Positions 9,503 through 22,667 of a stretch of DNA of 64,000 bases are shown one piece after another. Below the pieces are notes generated by a model. That model had not been told where the DNA came from. It did no database searches and saw only the letters and a program-made list of their open reading frames with translations. Numbering within the stretch: position 1 is the first letter of the stretch; each line of letters opens with the position of its first letter. The translations under genes were made by a program, and so were the position numbers. The stretch lies in NCBI GenBank assembly GCA_029990175.1, contig JARKIP010000017.1, positions 31,917,001-31,981,000 on the forward strand, given 5' to 3'. Source of the DNA: Petunia secreta. Its lineage: Eukaryota > Streptophyta > Magnoliopsida > Solanales > Solanaceae.

Positions 9503-12500
9503 ATGGCTGCATTAACTGCGATAGCAACCAGTGAAGAGTTCATTGATGAGAAATACAACCACCCGTTGTACCTTCATCCATCCGATACTACAGGTTTGTC
9601 TTTAACCTCAGTTCAACTATCAGGAAGTGAAAATTACTCGCTGTAGAGTAGATCTATATTAATTTCTCTCCGAGCTAAGAGTAAACTAGGTTTTGTGCTT
9701 GGAACCTGTAAGAAAACTGATTATGATGAGAGGTATGGTGAGCAGTGGGAAAAGTGTAATGCATTTGTGCTTTCATGGATTAAGAATACTGTATCAAATG
9801 AATTATTTAGTGGAATAGTCTATGCATCCAGTGCTGCAGTAGTCTGGGCAGATCTGAAGGAACGTTTTGACAAAATTGATGGATCTAGGTTTTATCAAAT
9901 TCATAGAGAGATTTGTACAATCAATCAAAGCACAATGACAATTTCTGCTTACTTTTCGAAATTGAGATTGCTTTGGGATGAGTTTGATGCATTAGTGCCT
10001 ATGCCTTCATGTGATTGTGACAAATCCAAAATATATGTAAAGCATATGAACTACCTGAGGTTGTTTGCCTTCCTTATGGGACTGAATGAGTCATATAACC
10101 AAGCACGTAGTCAGATATTAATGATGGATCCACTACCTAGTGTAAACAAAGCCTATGCTATGGTAATCTCTAAAGAGAAGACAGCTGGTTCATACACAGG
10201 AGGGGATACCATTGAGTCGACTGCACTTTATGCTGGCAAAGAAGGATTTCACCCTTATGGAAAGGGAAATCACAATCAGACTCAGAACAGAGGTGGTAAC
10301 ACTCAATCCGGTGGCAGAGGAAACTATAACAGCAAGTTTAAGAAGAATTGGAACTCCTACTGTGATATATGTGATATTAAAGGTCACACTAGAGGGGGAT
10401 GCTTCAGAATCATAGGATATCCAGATAACTACAAAGGAAGAAGACTTCCACCTCCACCAGGTTATAGTGTAGCTAATCAGGCACAATTGGACACTGATGC
10501 ATTTGATCCAGTAAGTGCAGGGCAGGCTCAAGGATCACAGGGCATGCAGGCACAAGGAATCCAAGGCTTACAAGAGCAGTATAGTCAAATTCTAAGGTTG
10601 TTAACCAACAAAGAGAATACAACAGCTTCCAATGACATGGTGAACATGGCAGGTACTATTACATCATCATTAGTACATAATGATATCCCACTGACAAACT
10701 GGATAGCCGACTCAGGAGCTTCATGTCTCATGACATCTGATAAAAGAAAATTAGAATCAGTGTGTCAAGGTAGGAGCACTAGTGGAAAAAGAGTACAGTT
10801 GCCTAATGGACAAACAACATCAGCAACACAATCTGGTAGTTGTAAGCTCATGACAGGAGATACTATAGACAATGTGCTGGTAGTGCCTGAATTCAAATAT
10901 GATTTGTTATCAGTCTCACAGTTGACAAGACAGTTAAACTGCTCCATTACATTTTTTCCTAAGCTGTGTGTATTCCAGGACCTCTTAAGTGGGAAGGTGA
11001 TGATGATTGGTAAAGAGAGGAATGGATTGTACCTTCTACCAGACCAAGTCACAAGAAATGATATGAAGAATAAAGCAGTAATGGCAGCACAAGAGCAATC
11101 TGGTAACACTGAAGAATGGCTATGGCATAGAAGACTTGGACATCCTTCAATAAAGGTTCTGCAGCACCTATGTTTAGCTAAGAGGAGTAGAGATTCTTAT
11201 AATGTAAATGCAAATTGTGAGATATGCCCTATGGCAAAACAGACTAGACTGCCATTTCCTTTTAGTAATTCCAGATCTGCAAATATGTTTGAGCTTATAC
11301 ATTTAGATGTTTGGGGACCCTACAAAAATGCTACTCATGCAGGTCACAGATTTTTTCTGACTATTGTGGATGATTTCTCCAGAATGACATGGTTGTACTT
11401 GCTTAGATTGAAAAGTGATGTGTTTACTGTACTAAAAGGTTTCCTTACCATGGTGAAAACACAATTTGCTTGCTGTGTCAAGAAGATCAGATCTGATAAT
11501 GGCACAGAATTCTTCAATAGAGAATGTAGTACTTTGTTTGCATCACTAGGAATTTTGCATCAGAGTAGTTGCCCACACACTCCACAACAGAATGGAGTGG
11601 TGGAGAGAAAACACAGACAGATTTTAGAAGTAGCTAGAGCTTTGAGATTTCAGGGACATATTCCCATCAGATTTTGGGGAGAATGTGTACTTGCTGCTGT
11701 ATACTTAATAAACATGTTACCCACAAAGGTTCTCAAAGGTAAATCACCACATGAAATGTTCCATGGGCATAGAGCCAAGTTTAATCAGCTCAGAACAATA
11801 GGATGTTTGTGCTATGCCACTAGAGTGCCAAAGGGTGATAAATTTGCCTCCAGAGCCATGGCATGTGTAATGTTGGGCTACTCTATGACTCAAAAGGGCT
11901 ATATCCTGTATGATCTTACTGCCAAGAAGTTGTTTGTAAGCAGAGATGTTACATTTAGGGAAGAAATATTCCCTTTTAAAGTAGCAAAGGAGAAGAGAGT
12001 GCCTTTGTTCCCTGCTCATACTAACCCACCTGACTTGCCTGACTTCCACACTGAAGCTATACTAGAGCTGTAAGAACTCACTTTAGATGAGGATGTGACT
12101 GTTGATTCAGCACTAAACACAAATCCAGGGGAACAGGAGCATGAAATTTGTGAAACACCTACACTAGATGAATCTGCATCCAACTTAGATAGAGATGACA
12201 TCACACTACCAGATATATCTCAAAATTCTCAGACTGCTGATCCTCATCCTGCCATGCCACCACCTCTCCCACCTATGCAAAACACCAACTCACAGACCAC
12301 TAGACCTTCCAGAGCATCTAATCCTCCCACTTGGCTAAAGGACTATGTCACTACCATTAAAAGTTCTACTCACCCTCATTCCTTGGCCAATTACATATCA
12401 TATGATCATTTACCTACTACATATCAAGCCTACTTGAGCAAGTTTTCAACTGAAATAGAGCCCAGATCCTATGAACAGGCAGTCAATGATCCTAGGTGGG

Positions 12501-14038
12501 TGAAGGCAATGAAACAAGAAGTGCAGGCCTTAGAGGATAATGGTACCTGGAAGCTAGTAAAATTACCTGCAGGGAAGAAAGCCATTGGGTGCAAATGGGT
12601 GTTTAAAATTAAGTACAAAGCAGATGGGGAAATAGAAAGGTTTAAAGCAAGGCTTGTAGCCAAGGGCTATAGCCAAACTGAAGGAATTGACTACTAGGAG
12701 ACATTCTCCCCTGTGGTAAAAATGGTGACTGTCAGATCCATTATTGCCATAGCTGCAGCTGAACACTGGACACTTTACCAGATGGATGTGTTCAATGCCT
12801 TCTTGCAAGGTGACCTGTTAGAAAAAGTGTATATGGAGTTGCCTAAAGGTTTCCACAGTCGAGAGAAAAACACAGTGTGCAGGCTGATCAAGTCTCTCTA
12901 TGGCCTCAAGCAGGCTTCTAGACAATGGAATGCAAAACTCACAGATGCTCTGTTGAAATCAGGATATGCACAGAGTCATTTGGACTATTCATTGTTCACT
13001 AAAAGAAGAGGAGCCAAGCTGGTCATCATTCTGGTATATGTAGATGACTTGCTTCTCACAGGAAATGATCATACCCTGATTCAGGAAACCAAGCAGGTGC
13101 TACAAGACAACTTTAAGATTAAAGATTTGGGAGAGCTAAAATTTTTCCTTGGAATTGAGTTTAGCAGATCAGGTAAAGGTATTTTGATGAATCAAAGGAA
13201 ATATGCACTGGAATTAATCTCTGAGGCTGGCTTGTCAGGTGCTAGGACAGCCTTGACCCCCTTGGAATGCAATCTGAAGTTGATTACAGTGGAATATGAG
13301 CAAGTCCATGGAGATGCTGTGTTGGATGATGTAGGTAGATATCAGAGAATTGTAGGGAAGTTGCTTTACTTAACCATCACAAGGCCGGACATAGCATTTG
13401 CTGTTCAGACTTTGAGCCAATTCATGCAACAACCTAAGCAATCTCACTGGAATGCAGCACTTAGGGTGATCAGATACATCAAAACTGAGCCTGGTCTGGG
13501 ACTGCTTATGTCTGCAGAAAAGTCATTGCAGCTGAGAGGATATTGTGATGCAGATTGGGCTGCTTGCCCTAACACTCGAAGGTCTGTCACTGGTTACTTG
13601 TTACAGTTTGGGAACTCTCTTATATCATGGAAATCAAAGAAGCAACACACTGTCTCAAGGAGTTCTACAGAGGCAGAATATAGGAGCCTGGCTTCTTTAA
13701 CTGCAGAGGTAGTATGGGTAACTAATCTGTACAAGGAACTAGGTGTTCGACTAGAAGGGACTATTGAAGTGTATTGTGACAGCAAAGCTGCAATCCAAAT
13801 CACAGCAAACCATGTGTTTCACGAAAGGACTAAGCACATTGAGATCGATTGCCATTTCATCAGAAAAAGGATACAACAAGGCTTGATCAAGACACTCTAC
13901 ATCAATACAAAGGAGCAACTCACAGACATATTAACCAAGGCTTTAGGTCGACTACAACATGAGTATTTACTATCCAAGCTTGGAGTGTTGAATGTGTTCA
14001 ATACGTCCAGCTTGAGGGGGAGTATTGTTGATAGCTGA
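9503..14038 (+). pseudogene. Copia gag-pol polyprotein with three in-frame stops
   Basis: The frame from ATG 9503 to TGA 14038 is 1,511 codons with stops at TAG 9644, TAA 12071 and TAG 12695. Domains in order: gag (NYSL, then stop; EQWEKCNAFVLSWI); CCHC knuckle (CDICDIKGHTRGGC, about residue 286); aspartic protease (WIADSGAS, about 400); GAG-pre-integrase (WLWHRRLGHPS, CEICPMAKQ); integrase core (VDDFSR about 620, SDNGTEF about 664, VVERKHR about 696); reverse transcriptase (WVKAMKQE, FKARLVAKGYSQ, YVDDLLL about 1178); RNase H (YCDADWAACPNTRRSVTGY about 1346; STEAEYRSL). All catalytic motifs remain. The first stop lies where the family usually has Trp (NYSLW). The element cannot make its whole polyprotein without readthrough. 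Confidence 0.95.
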
Positions 14039-14283
14039 CTATTGTGCATAGAGTTAGTTTAGGAGTTATTGGATAGTTAGTTGTAGTTAGTTGTAATTAA
14101 TCAACAGCTGTAAAGTTAGTTATGATAGAGTTAGTTAGGGGACCCACATTAGTTGGCTAGTTGGCTTCACCTATAAGCTAACTAGTGTGTATATAAGGAA
14201 GTTATACTAAGCATACAAGCTAAGAAGAAAATTCTCAAAATATCTACTCTCATTTACATAACTGCTTCTTCATAATTTGATCA
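14026..14283 (+). repeat. Copia 3' LTR
   Basis: This is the 258-bp partner of 9181-9429. It directly follows the polypurine tract and starts TGTTGATAGCTGACT. Confidence 0.95.
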
Positions 14284-14333
14284 ATAATAACTAACATGCA
14301 GGAAGAGTTGAAAACCTAAATTGTGTTTTTCTA

Positions 14334-14411
<78 letters not shown>
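14334..14411. repeat. (AAT)n microsatellite
   Basis: About 26 perfect ATA/AAT triplets. The rest of the 14289-14626 spacer between the copia and Tat elements shows nothing else. Confidence 0.98.
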
Positions 14412-14626
14412 TTGTAACATTAGGGGAAGGGGAATGATGATTTAAGCTCTCACTATTAGGGTGGAAGTATGAGATTACCACTACTGGAGATTCTAAATCC
14501 CCGACCTAAATTATTTAAGGATTTGCTATTTGCAAATTTATCTAATTTATGTGTAGTTTGGATTTTAATAAAAATAATATTGGAATAGATTTTCAATTTA
14601 CTAGTCAAAGTGAGTTTCTTGATTTA

Positions 14627-15780
14627 TGTATTGGTCGATTTCTATTCGATCACAATTTTCGGCTTTGATTTTATGACAAGGCATTAGTTGACTTCGAAGA
14701 CGTTGTGATCGGAAAGAAACTGCTTCGTTCAGATTGCATGATCGATTATGTGCTGTTGTGATCGGATAGTTTCGAAGGCAATTTTCCAATGGATAACGCA
14801 GCCTGTCCTCATCTCAAGTTTATCGGAACGGATTTGGTGGATTCGGCGGAAGTGGGTGAAGATATGGAATTGTTGGAAGAGAAACGTGACAAAGTGGAAT
14901 TCTTCTAGGGTTGGGAATTCTCAATCATTTCAACCTATAAATAGGACCTTACGCTCTCATCTGAGGAGGGCCATCTGCGCAACATTACTCTCAATCTTCA
15001 GCTATACAAGTCCTTTCATTTTGTTCTCTCATCACACTATAAATTATTTTCATTATCAAAGCAACCTTTGTATTAAATTCAGGCGTGGCTTGGTTCAAAC
15101 GTGGAAGAAGATTCATCTCTTTCATTGAAGCACCATCCTCCGATTCTTCAATACAATAAGCTTTTATCCCTTTAATTATTCATTTATCGTTTGCTCGTTT
15201 AAATCACTGCTTGTTTTACTTGCCGCTTATATTATCCGTTATTTACTACGTTCGATCTTATCAACTTGTTATCGTTATTCTGACCGCATAAGATAGCTCA
15301 CCAATTTACTCATTATAAATTATATCGAATACATTGCTGATATCACTCTACAATCACATTACTTGATTGAATATATTCATATTACATTCGCTCATCATCG
15401 TATCTACCATTGTCATCGTATTTGATTGAAACTAAGCACTTAACTTTAAACGGGATCGATATCGTAATTTGTCTTCGACAAGAAACTTAGACGGGGTCAT
15501 CTCATCGTAAATTACTAATTTGTCACTTACTTCGATTTTATCTATTCGTACCTGCCTTCGAATCGTTTACTTGTACTTGATATCGTTTATTTGTATTCGA
15601 CATCGAGTCTGCATCTTTGAAATTGATATTTGCGTCGTCTTCGAATTAAATCGCTAGAGATTGACTGTTCACCAACGTAAACTGCCTATCAACTGATCGA
15701 ATTGAGATATAAAATGGTCGCCTTAGACTCAACTAAATATAAATTTAATTGTAAAACCTGATATATTTTTGGGAAATACA
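14627..15780 (+). repeat. Tat 5' LTR
   Basis: 1154-bp direct repeat with 25721-26874; starts TGTATTGGTCG and ends GGGAAATACA. A TATA-like CCTATAAATAGGA (about 14934-14946) would give the promoter. Confidence 0.95.
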
Positions 15781-15852
15781 ATTTGGCGCCGTCTGTGGGG
15801 GTCTAGGCAATCGATTTATTCTGAAATTTGAATCGTTTGATACTACTTACGT

Positions 15853-18126
15853 TTGTTTCCTTGTCTTGAAATAGCAGATGAACGTAACATCGACGCTACC
15901 ACCGCTTTGAACAGTCAACAACAGCTCAATCTCAACGACGGGGTTCCTGTTCGGACCAACGTTGAAGCGGTCGATGAGTCTACCAATCGCGAGCAGGATC
16001 CAACTCACGACGACATTCCTGCTGGTTCACAGTTGAATGCGCCCCGAGGGCAGCGACCGGGTAAGGAGCCCGTGGTCGAAACTGAGTCAGGAGATGCAAA
16101 TGCATCACTAATGACGTATTTGAAAAGGTATGATGCTCAGTTCGAAATGATACAAGAGCAGCTAAGGGTTTTATCTAACTCTATCGGAAACAGAGCACCA
16201 ACCCCTCCGATCACACCTCCAGCAAGCATTCCGACTTCGGTTCCTCAGGGCGCCGTAACAGGGGGACTTGCCGCGGGGGTCGGATCTGGGGGATCGGGTA
16301 CGGCCGCGGCAGCTATGGGAGCTCCAACCTCAGTTACAGCAGAAGTGAGGATGTTAGCTATGATGCAAACTCTGTTGAATGACACAGTGGATAAAAAGTT
16401 CGGTGAGATAAAATCATTTATGGAGAAATTTCCAGGTGTTCCGAAGTTAACGGACGAGGTCACTAAGAAATCAATCTCAAAGCATCCGTTCCCAGCAAGT
16501 GCGGCCCCAATGCCCATTCCTAAAACATTCAAGTTACCAGAAAGTTTGAGATACGATGGGACCACAGTTTCAGTTGCAGTTCAGGCGAACGACCTGACTT
16601 CGGAAGAAATTAATTCGGTCAGCCTCAAGAAGTTTTGTGAGACGTTGAAGGGAGCGGCATTGAAATGGTATCTGTAGTTACCTGAAAATGAGATATTGAA
16701 TTTTGATGACATGTCAGCAAAGTTTATTCGATCACATACTGGAGCAAAAAAGATAGCGCCAAGGGTGGAAGATATATTGAATGTTAGGCAACGACTCGGG
16801 GAAACCATCAAACAATTCGTGAAACGATTCAATGATGAGAAGATTCATATCCCTAATCTCGAAGAAAGGTGGGCTTGCTTGACCTTTACTAACAATTTGC
16901 GCACTGATTCGATTGAGGCATGGAAGTTGAAAGATCGTCTCAGAGAGATCGATGCATGGACATTCGAAGTGCTATATCGGGAAGGTGAGCCGCAGATTAG
17001 GGCTGAGGAGGAGGAGTTGCAGCTAGTCCGAAATAGCTACCATTATGATCGACCTCCACCACGGAGAGTCGAAAAAGACAGGCGGAACTACAGGGACCAG
17101 CGATGGGAGCCCTACAGTTTCCCTCGAATGGGTAACAACAACCACGAAGCTGGTGGTTCAAAGAATCAATCGAAGAAAGGGCAGTCGAACGCATCTTCGG
17201 CTCCGAAAGATCGACCACTCCCTCCAAAAGTGATGGAGTACAATTTTTGCATATCAACACCAAACTTGGTGAATCACTTGAAGGGGATGGGTGAGAAGGT
17301 TGTAAAGTTTCCAGGTCGCATAAAAACAAATCCAAATACAAGGGATGAGAATCTATGGTGTGCATTTCACCATGACTTCTGCCATACAACGGAGGATTGT
17401 AAGGCATTGAGATACGAAGTGGCCAGCCTGCTGCAGAAGGGGCATCTGGTCGAATTATTGACTGACAGAGGACGAAACAATTCTAATAAGAAGAAATACG
17501 ATGAGCCGCCAAAACCTCCTGCTCCTAGGAAGACGGTAAATGTTATTACCGGAGGAGATGACTTTTGTGGGGTGACCTACACTACCAAGAAATATGCAAA
17601 GGTCTCATTCACACGAGACAAACGAACACGAGTTGATATGAATGATGAGATCGTGTTCGGGGATTTGGACTTCGATGACAGGATTCATCCCCATCACGAT
17701 GCACTTGTAGTCACAATGAGGATCGACGACGCTGATGTGAAAAGGGTATCAATCGATGCTGGCAGTTCGATTAATATCATACACGCAAGGGTAGTCGAGC
17801 AGCTGCAGTTGAGTGATAAGATCGTGCCTCTCTCAACAGTATTGTCGGGTTTCAACAACTCGAGCGAGGTGACCGTTGGAGAAATCACAATTAAGACTTA
17901 TGCAGAAGGTGTTGAGAATGAGACATCGTTTCAAGTAATGAAAGGCGAAATGGCATACAACGTGATATTGGGTCGACCGTGGATTCACGCTATGGGAGCG
18001 GTCCCATCGACCCTACATCAAGTTGTAAAATTCCCTACCCCATGGGAAATTCGTGAAATTAGAGGCGAACAGCAGGCTTCGCGAGAATGTTACTCAGTAG
18101 CTGTTAAGGATGGCTTTCGATTGTAG
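15853..18126 (+). pseudogene. Tat gag-protease, two TAG stops
   Basis: The frame beginning at 15853 encodes a low-complexity N-terminus, then the retrotransposon gag domain (LKKFCETLKGAALKWYL, then a TAG at 16675, then LPENEILNFDDMSAKFIRSH). A knuckle-like Cys/His cluster follows (WCAFHHDFCHTTEDCKAL, near 17360), then an aspartic protease (VSIDAGSSINIIH near 17750; VILGRPWIH near 17965). It stops at TAG 18124 and the same frame resumes at 18127. The first stop replaces the Gln of the usual WYLQLPE, so CAG became TAG. Gag packages the RNA and protease processes the polyprotein. Confidence 0.9.
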
Positions 18127-18138
18127 CAATCACTGCTA

Positions 18139-19332
18139 GTGGAACCCGTGGCCGGAAGCTTCACTTCGGTTCCGTCATGTGCTTCGTCACAGTTACCGGA
18201 ATCCGAAGTCGAAGGCGACTTCGCACAGGTTCCACCATGTGTGAGAGAACCGTATAAACAAAAAGCTGGAGACTCTACGATAGAAGACTTAGAGGAAGTA
18301 ATGTTATTCGATGATAAGCCTGATCGGAAAGTCTATGTGGGAGCAGAATTGGATCCCGAAGTGAAATCAAAAATCATATCCTTCCTCAAGGATAATTCTG
18401 ATTGTTTTGCTTGGTCCCATGCAGATATGGTTGGGATCGATCCAAAAGTCGCCACACACAAATTATACGTCGATCCAAAACATCGGCCGGTGAAGCAAAA
18501 GAAACGACCGAATGGAGTATTTCGAAGGAAAGTGATCAATGACGAGGTAGAAAAACTGCTAATGAATGGGTTCATTAAGGAGGTCAAATATCCTGAATGG
18601 CTTGCAAACACTGTAGTAGTGCCAAAGAAAAACGGCAAGTGGAGAGTATGCGTTGATTATACCGACCTCAATAAAGCCTGTCCAAAAAATTCGTTCCCGT
18701 TGCCTCACATCGATAGACTGATCGATTCAACGGCGGGGCACGAAATGTTGAGCTTCTTGGATGCCTATTCAGGCTATAATCAAATTTCGATGGACCCATT
18801 AGATCGGGAGAAAACGTCATTCATCACAGATATGGGGACTTATTGTTATACAGTCATGCCCTTCGGCCTTAAAAACGCGGGTGCTACTTATTAGTATTTG
18901 GTCACTACTATGTTCAAAGATTTGATCGGAAAGACCATGGAAGTATATATCGATGACATGCTGGTCAAATCTATTAAGAAGGGAAATCATTTAAGTCATT
19001 TGGAGGAGACTTTTACGATACTGAAGCGGTTCAACATGAGATTGAACCCGGAGAAATGCGCATTCGGAGTTGGATCCGGCAAGTTCTTGGGATTCATCGT
19101 ATCGCAAAAAGGGATTGAGTCCAATTCAGATAAAATCAAAGCAATTGAAAGCATTCCCGAGGACTTAACAACAGTGAAGGAAGTTCAACAGCTGGCCGGT
19201 CGAGTAGCCTATCTCAGCAGGTTCATCTCGAGGTCATCTGAACGATGTCACAAGTTCTTTTCGGTGCTGAGGAAGAACAAAAGCTTTGAATGGACACCAG
19301 AATGCAAAAAGGCCCTCAGAGAACTAAAGTAG
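18139..19332 (+). pseudogene. Tat reverse transcriptase region
   Basis: In the same frame as gag-protease. The RT domain shows VVPKKNGKWRVCVDYTDLN, FLDAYSGYNQISM, VMPFGLKNAGATY, and the active site YIDDMLVKS near 18950. A TAG at 18892 sits where the family has Gln (ATYQ). A second TAG at 19330 lies in the first copy of a 28-bp tandem duplication (19310-19365). The second copy reads CAG at the same spot, so the stop arose by C-to-T change. The duplication also shifts the frame. Confidence 0.92.
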
Positions 19333-19336
19333 TACC

Positions 19337-20530
19337 TTGGCCCTCAGAGAACTAAAGCAGTACCTTTCAAATGCTCCGCTCCTGTCAAAACCGATCGAAG
19401 GAGAAATGCTGCTAATTTACTTAGCCGTCTCCGATGTCGCTGTAAGCGCTGTCCTCGTCCGCGAGGACAGAGGTAATCAATTTCCTATCTATTATGTTAG
19501 TAAAACACTGTTAGATGTAGAAACAAGGTATCCACACCTAGAAAAGCTAGCACTTGCACTAGTCACTGCTGCACGAAAGCTAAGACCTTATTTCCAATGT
19601 CATTCAATATCTGTCGTAACTACTTTTCCATTACGAAATATTTTACATCGGCCAGATCTCTCTGGTGATTAATGAAGTGGGCGGTCGAGCTGAGCCAGTA
19701 CGATATCACTTATCAGCCTCGCACCGCCATAAAATCTCAAGTGTTAGCTGATTTTGTAGCAGATTTTAGCGCTAACATCTTCCCGGAGGCAAAAAATGAA
19801 GAATTAATGATGAGAGATCCCGATCCCGGAGTTTGGAAAATGTTTACCGATGGAGCTTCAAACGTTAAGAGGACTGGTCTTGGAATCTTGTTAATAGCAC
19901 CTACCGGTGAAAAACTCAGGTATGCGATCAAATTACATGCAAAAACTAACAACGAGGCCGAATATGAGGCCCTCGCTGCAGGTTTAAAGATTTCAAAAGA
20001 CTTGAAGGTCGAACGACTAGACATCAAAAGTGATTCTCAATTGGTGGTAAATCAAATCCAAGGCAATTTTTGTGTTCGAGACCCGAGGATGCAGCAGTTG
20101 CTCGAGAAAGTGCAAAATCTCCTTACATCTTTCCAGGAATGGAAAATAGCTCAGATACCAAGGAAGGACAACATCGAAGCAGACACTTTAGCCAACCTTG
20201 GTTTTGCAGTGGCCATCGATGGCAAAATCGATGAAACAGTGGTTCACCTGTTCGAATCCCCACTATGTCGGAGCATCAAAGAGGTAAACAATGTTAATCA
20301 TACTTGGGATTGGAGAAACAAATACTTGTCTTATTTGCAGGCAGGCACCCTTCCCAGTGACAAAAAATCTGTCCGATCACTCAAAGCTAAAGCGGCAAGA
20401 TATTGTCTCCTAGAAAACCAGCTCTACAGACGAATGTTCAGCGGCCCTTTAGCGAAGTGTGTAGGACCAGATGGAACAAACTATGTGCTGAAAGAGATTC
20501 ACGAAGGCGAGTGCGGCAATCACTCGGCAG
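19337..20530 (+). pseudogene. Tat RNase H and second archaeal-type RNase H
   Basis: The first part (19337-19672) is the usual gypsy RNase H (LRELKQYLSNAPLLSKP, YPHLEKLALALVTAARKLRPYF). One base is missing near 19667, so the frame returns to that of RT at MKWAVELSQYDITYQPR. The archaeal-type RNase H typical of the Tat clade follows, with all acidic residues: FTDGAS, NNEAEYEAL, SDSQLVV and IEADTLANLG (about 19840-20210). Near 20520-20530 another single-base change shifts the frame into the integrase frame (EIHEGECGNHS, then SLVRKILRAGYYWP). Confidence 0.88.
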
Positions 20531-21545
20531 CAAGTCGTTGGTTCGAAAGATACTACGAGCTGGATACTATTGGCCAACGATCGTAGATGATGCCAAAGAA
20601 TTCGTCCGCAAATGCGACAAGTGTCAACGATTTAGCAACCTCATACATCAACAGGCAGAGCCACTTTATTCGGTCACGTCGCCGTGGCCATTCATGAAGT
20701 GGGGAATGGATTTGGTCGGGCCGCTTCCAACAGCGCCTGGCGGGGTTAAGTTTATTTTAATTCTTACGGATTATTTTTCTAAATGGGTAGAAGCAATTGC
20801 TTTAGCTAAAATTCGTGAACAAGAAGTCATTAAATTTATTCATCAAAATATTATCTGTCGTTTTGGGATCCCGAAAGAGATCACATGCGATAACGGTAAA
20901 CAGTTTGTAGGAAGACGGATCACTGCCTTCTTCGAAAAATGGGGGATCAAGCGAATTGCCTCAACACCTTATCACCCCACTGCAAATGGACAGGCTGAAT
21001 CTTCCAACAAGACAATAATCGAGTATTTGAAGAAAATGATGGATGATTCAAAGGGCAACTGGCCGAACGAACTCCCCGGAGCGCTGTGGGCTCATCGGAC
21101 AACGGTGAAACACAGCACCGGAGAAACACCGTTCTCACTTGTCTACGGAGCAGAAGCACTGATATCGGTGGAAGTGGGAGAACCCAGTCTTCAGTTTGCC
21201 CACTCCATCGAAGAAGCAAACAAAGAAGCCATGTTGATAGATCTAAACCTGGTCGAAGCAAAAAGGGACATGGCATTTGTTCGAATACAAGCACAGAAAC
21301 AAATGGCAGAAAACTACCTCAACAAAAAAATCAGGTATCGATCTTTTAATGTAGGTGACTATGTGCTGAAGATCAAAAGACCAAAAAAGGATGAGCCCAA
21401 CGAAGGTAAGCTAGGAGCAAATTGGGAAGGACCCTATCGAGTCAAAGCAGTAATCGGGAAAGGATCATACCAACTCGAAACAATGGATTCCAAGCCGGTC
21501 GACTTCAATTGGAATATCACACAATTGAAGAAGTACTACTTTTGA
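20531..21545 (+). pseudogene. Tat integrase
   Basis: After the shifted junction the frame stays open to TGA 21543. The zinc-binding region (CDKCQRFSN) leads to the core with the D, D, E triad in MDLVGPLP, TCDNGKQF and GQAESSNKTIIEYL. The C-terminal part (FNVGDYVLK, GKLGANWEGPYRV, GSYQLETMD) is complete. The domain itself is intact; only its link to the upstream frame is lost. Integrase joins the DNA copy to the host chromosome. Confidence 0.92.
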
Positions 21546-22667
21546 GGTTCTACGGTATCATCAATTCTCATCTTTTACTTTCACAAATTTTCATTCTTCC
21601 TCCATCGGAAAGAGTTGTTTAATCGATTATTTGATACTAACACTTTTAGATGATAGGCATAGTTAGAATCGAATGATGACAAACATCACCCACGAACACT
21701 TGAGCTCAAAACGCTCCGATCGGGGTCTATAAGTCTGACGAACATTCTAACGTGGTCTTCATCTATAACGGTTTCTCGGTTTTTTTTTCTCAATGACTTC
21801 ATTTCAGGACCAGTGTTCGGCCACTCATTCTTCACACCCAAACACTGGGGGGGGGGAGGAGATGGAGTCAGCATCATGGTCATCAACGGATACTGGGGAC
21901 TGCCCAAGAACCGGGGACTCGTTCAAAATTCGGCAAAAGTTCCAACGTTCACTCGAACTGGGGACTCGTTCAAAATTCGACAAAAGTTCTTACGTTCACT
22001 CGAACAGGGGACTCGTTCAAAATTTGACCAAAGCTCGAAGACCCCAACACGCACTCGGACTGGGGACTCGTTCGAATTAGAGATCAAACTTCATCGGATG
22101 TGTCAAACCTCGACGTTTTTATTCAAAGTCAATGGTTATCCGTTTATGTAAACGATCCGTTAGCGGTCAAAAGTCTGCCTCTTTAAACGGCCGCATCTTG
22201 TAATCGATCGAAATACACGATCCAAAATGTATTAAAAGCCCATTAGCGGCTCATTTCAATAAAATGCAACACTTTGGTTTATATTTTCGACTTTTCACAT
22301 TTGTCCAACTCAAGTGATCGCTTCAAGTATGAGCGAATTTTACAATTCTAATTTTTTCACCAAGTGTTAAATGATTTTTTCATTCCGAACTCATAAAAAT
22401 GTTCGAAGAAGTGCATTACATGAAAGTGAGACGTCATTCTTACTACGCACTAAGACATTGGGCCCCAATCACCTCTTTCGACGACTATCGTTATACGTCA
22501 AAACTTTCGAACGATTAAATCATCTTCGGAAGAAACAATACAAGAATGAAAGGAAAATAATTTCATTCATACAAAATATCTATGTACATAGCTGGTCATA
22601 CGACAACATTACATCAGATCTCAAAAAAAAAAAACGACTAAAACAACAAGTCGAAAATAGCTACAAT
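21546..22667. other. Tat 3' spacer with 47-bp tandem repeats
   Basis: No gene is seen between integrase and the antisense gene. Units beginning GGGGACTCGTTCAAAATT occur at 21913, 21960, 22007 and 22062 (spacing 47, 47 and 55 bp). A G-run lies near 21846. Confidence 0.8.

Larger units (their letters stand above)
9181..14283 (+). mobile_element. Young Ty1/copia LTR retrotransposon
   Basis: The LTRs are 9181-9429 and 14026-14283. They begin TG and end TTGATCA and differ by two substitutions and one 9-bp gap near the start. A primer site TGGTATCAGAGC (9430-9441) fits initiator-Met tRNA. A polypurine tract GAGGGGGAGTAT abuts the 3' LTR. One reading frame spans gag to RNase H, with three stops and no frameshift. 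No exact 5-bp target repeat is seen beside the LTRs: ATTAT lies on the left and ATAAT on the right, with another ATAAT 3 bp farther out on the left. Confidence 0.95.

Noticed and set aside
14281..14481. Frame coding for poly-tyrosine
   Set aside because: It is only the translation of the (AAT)n microsatellite.
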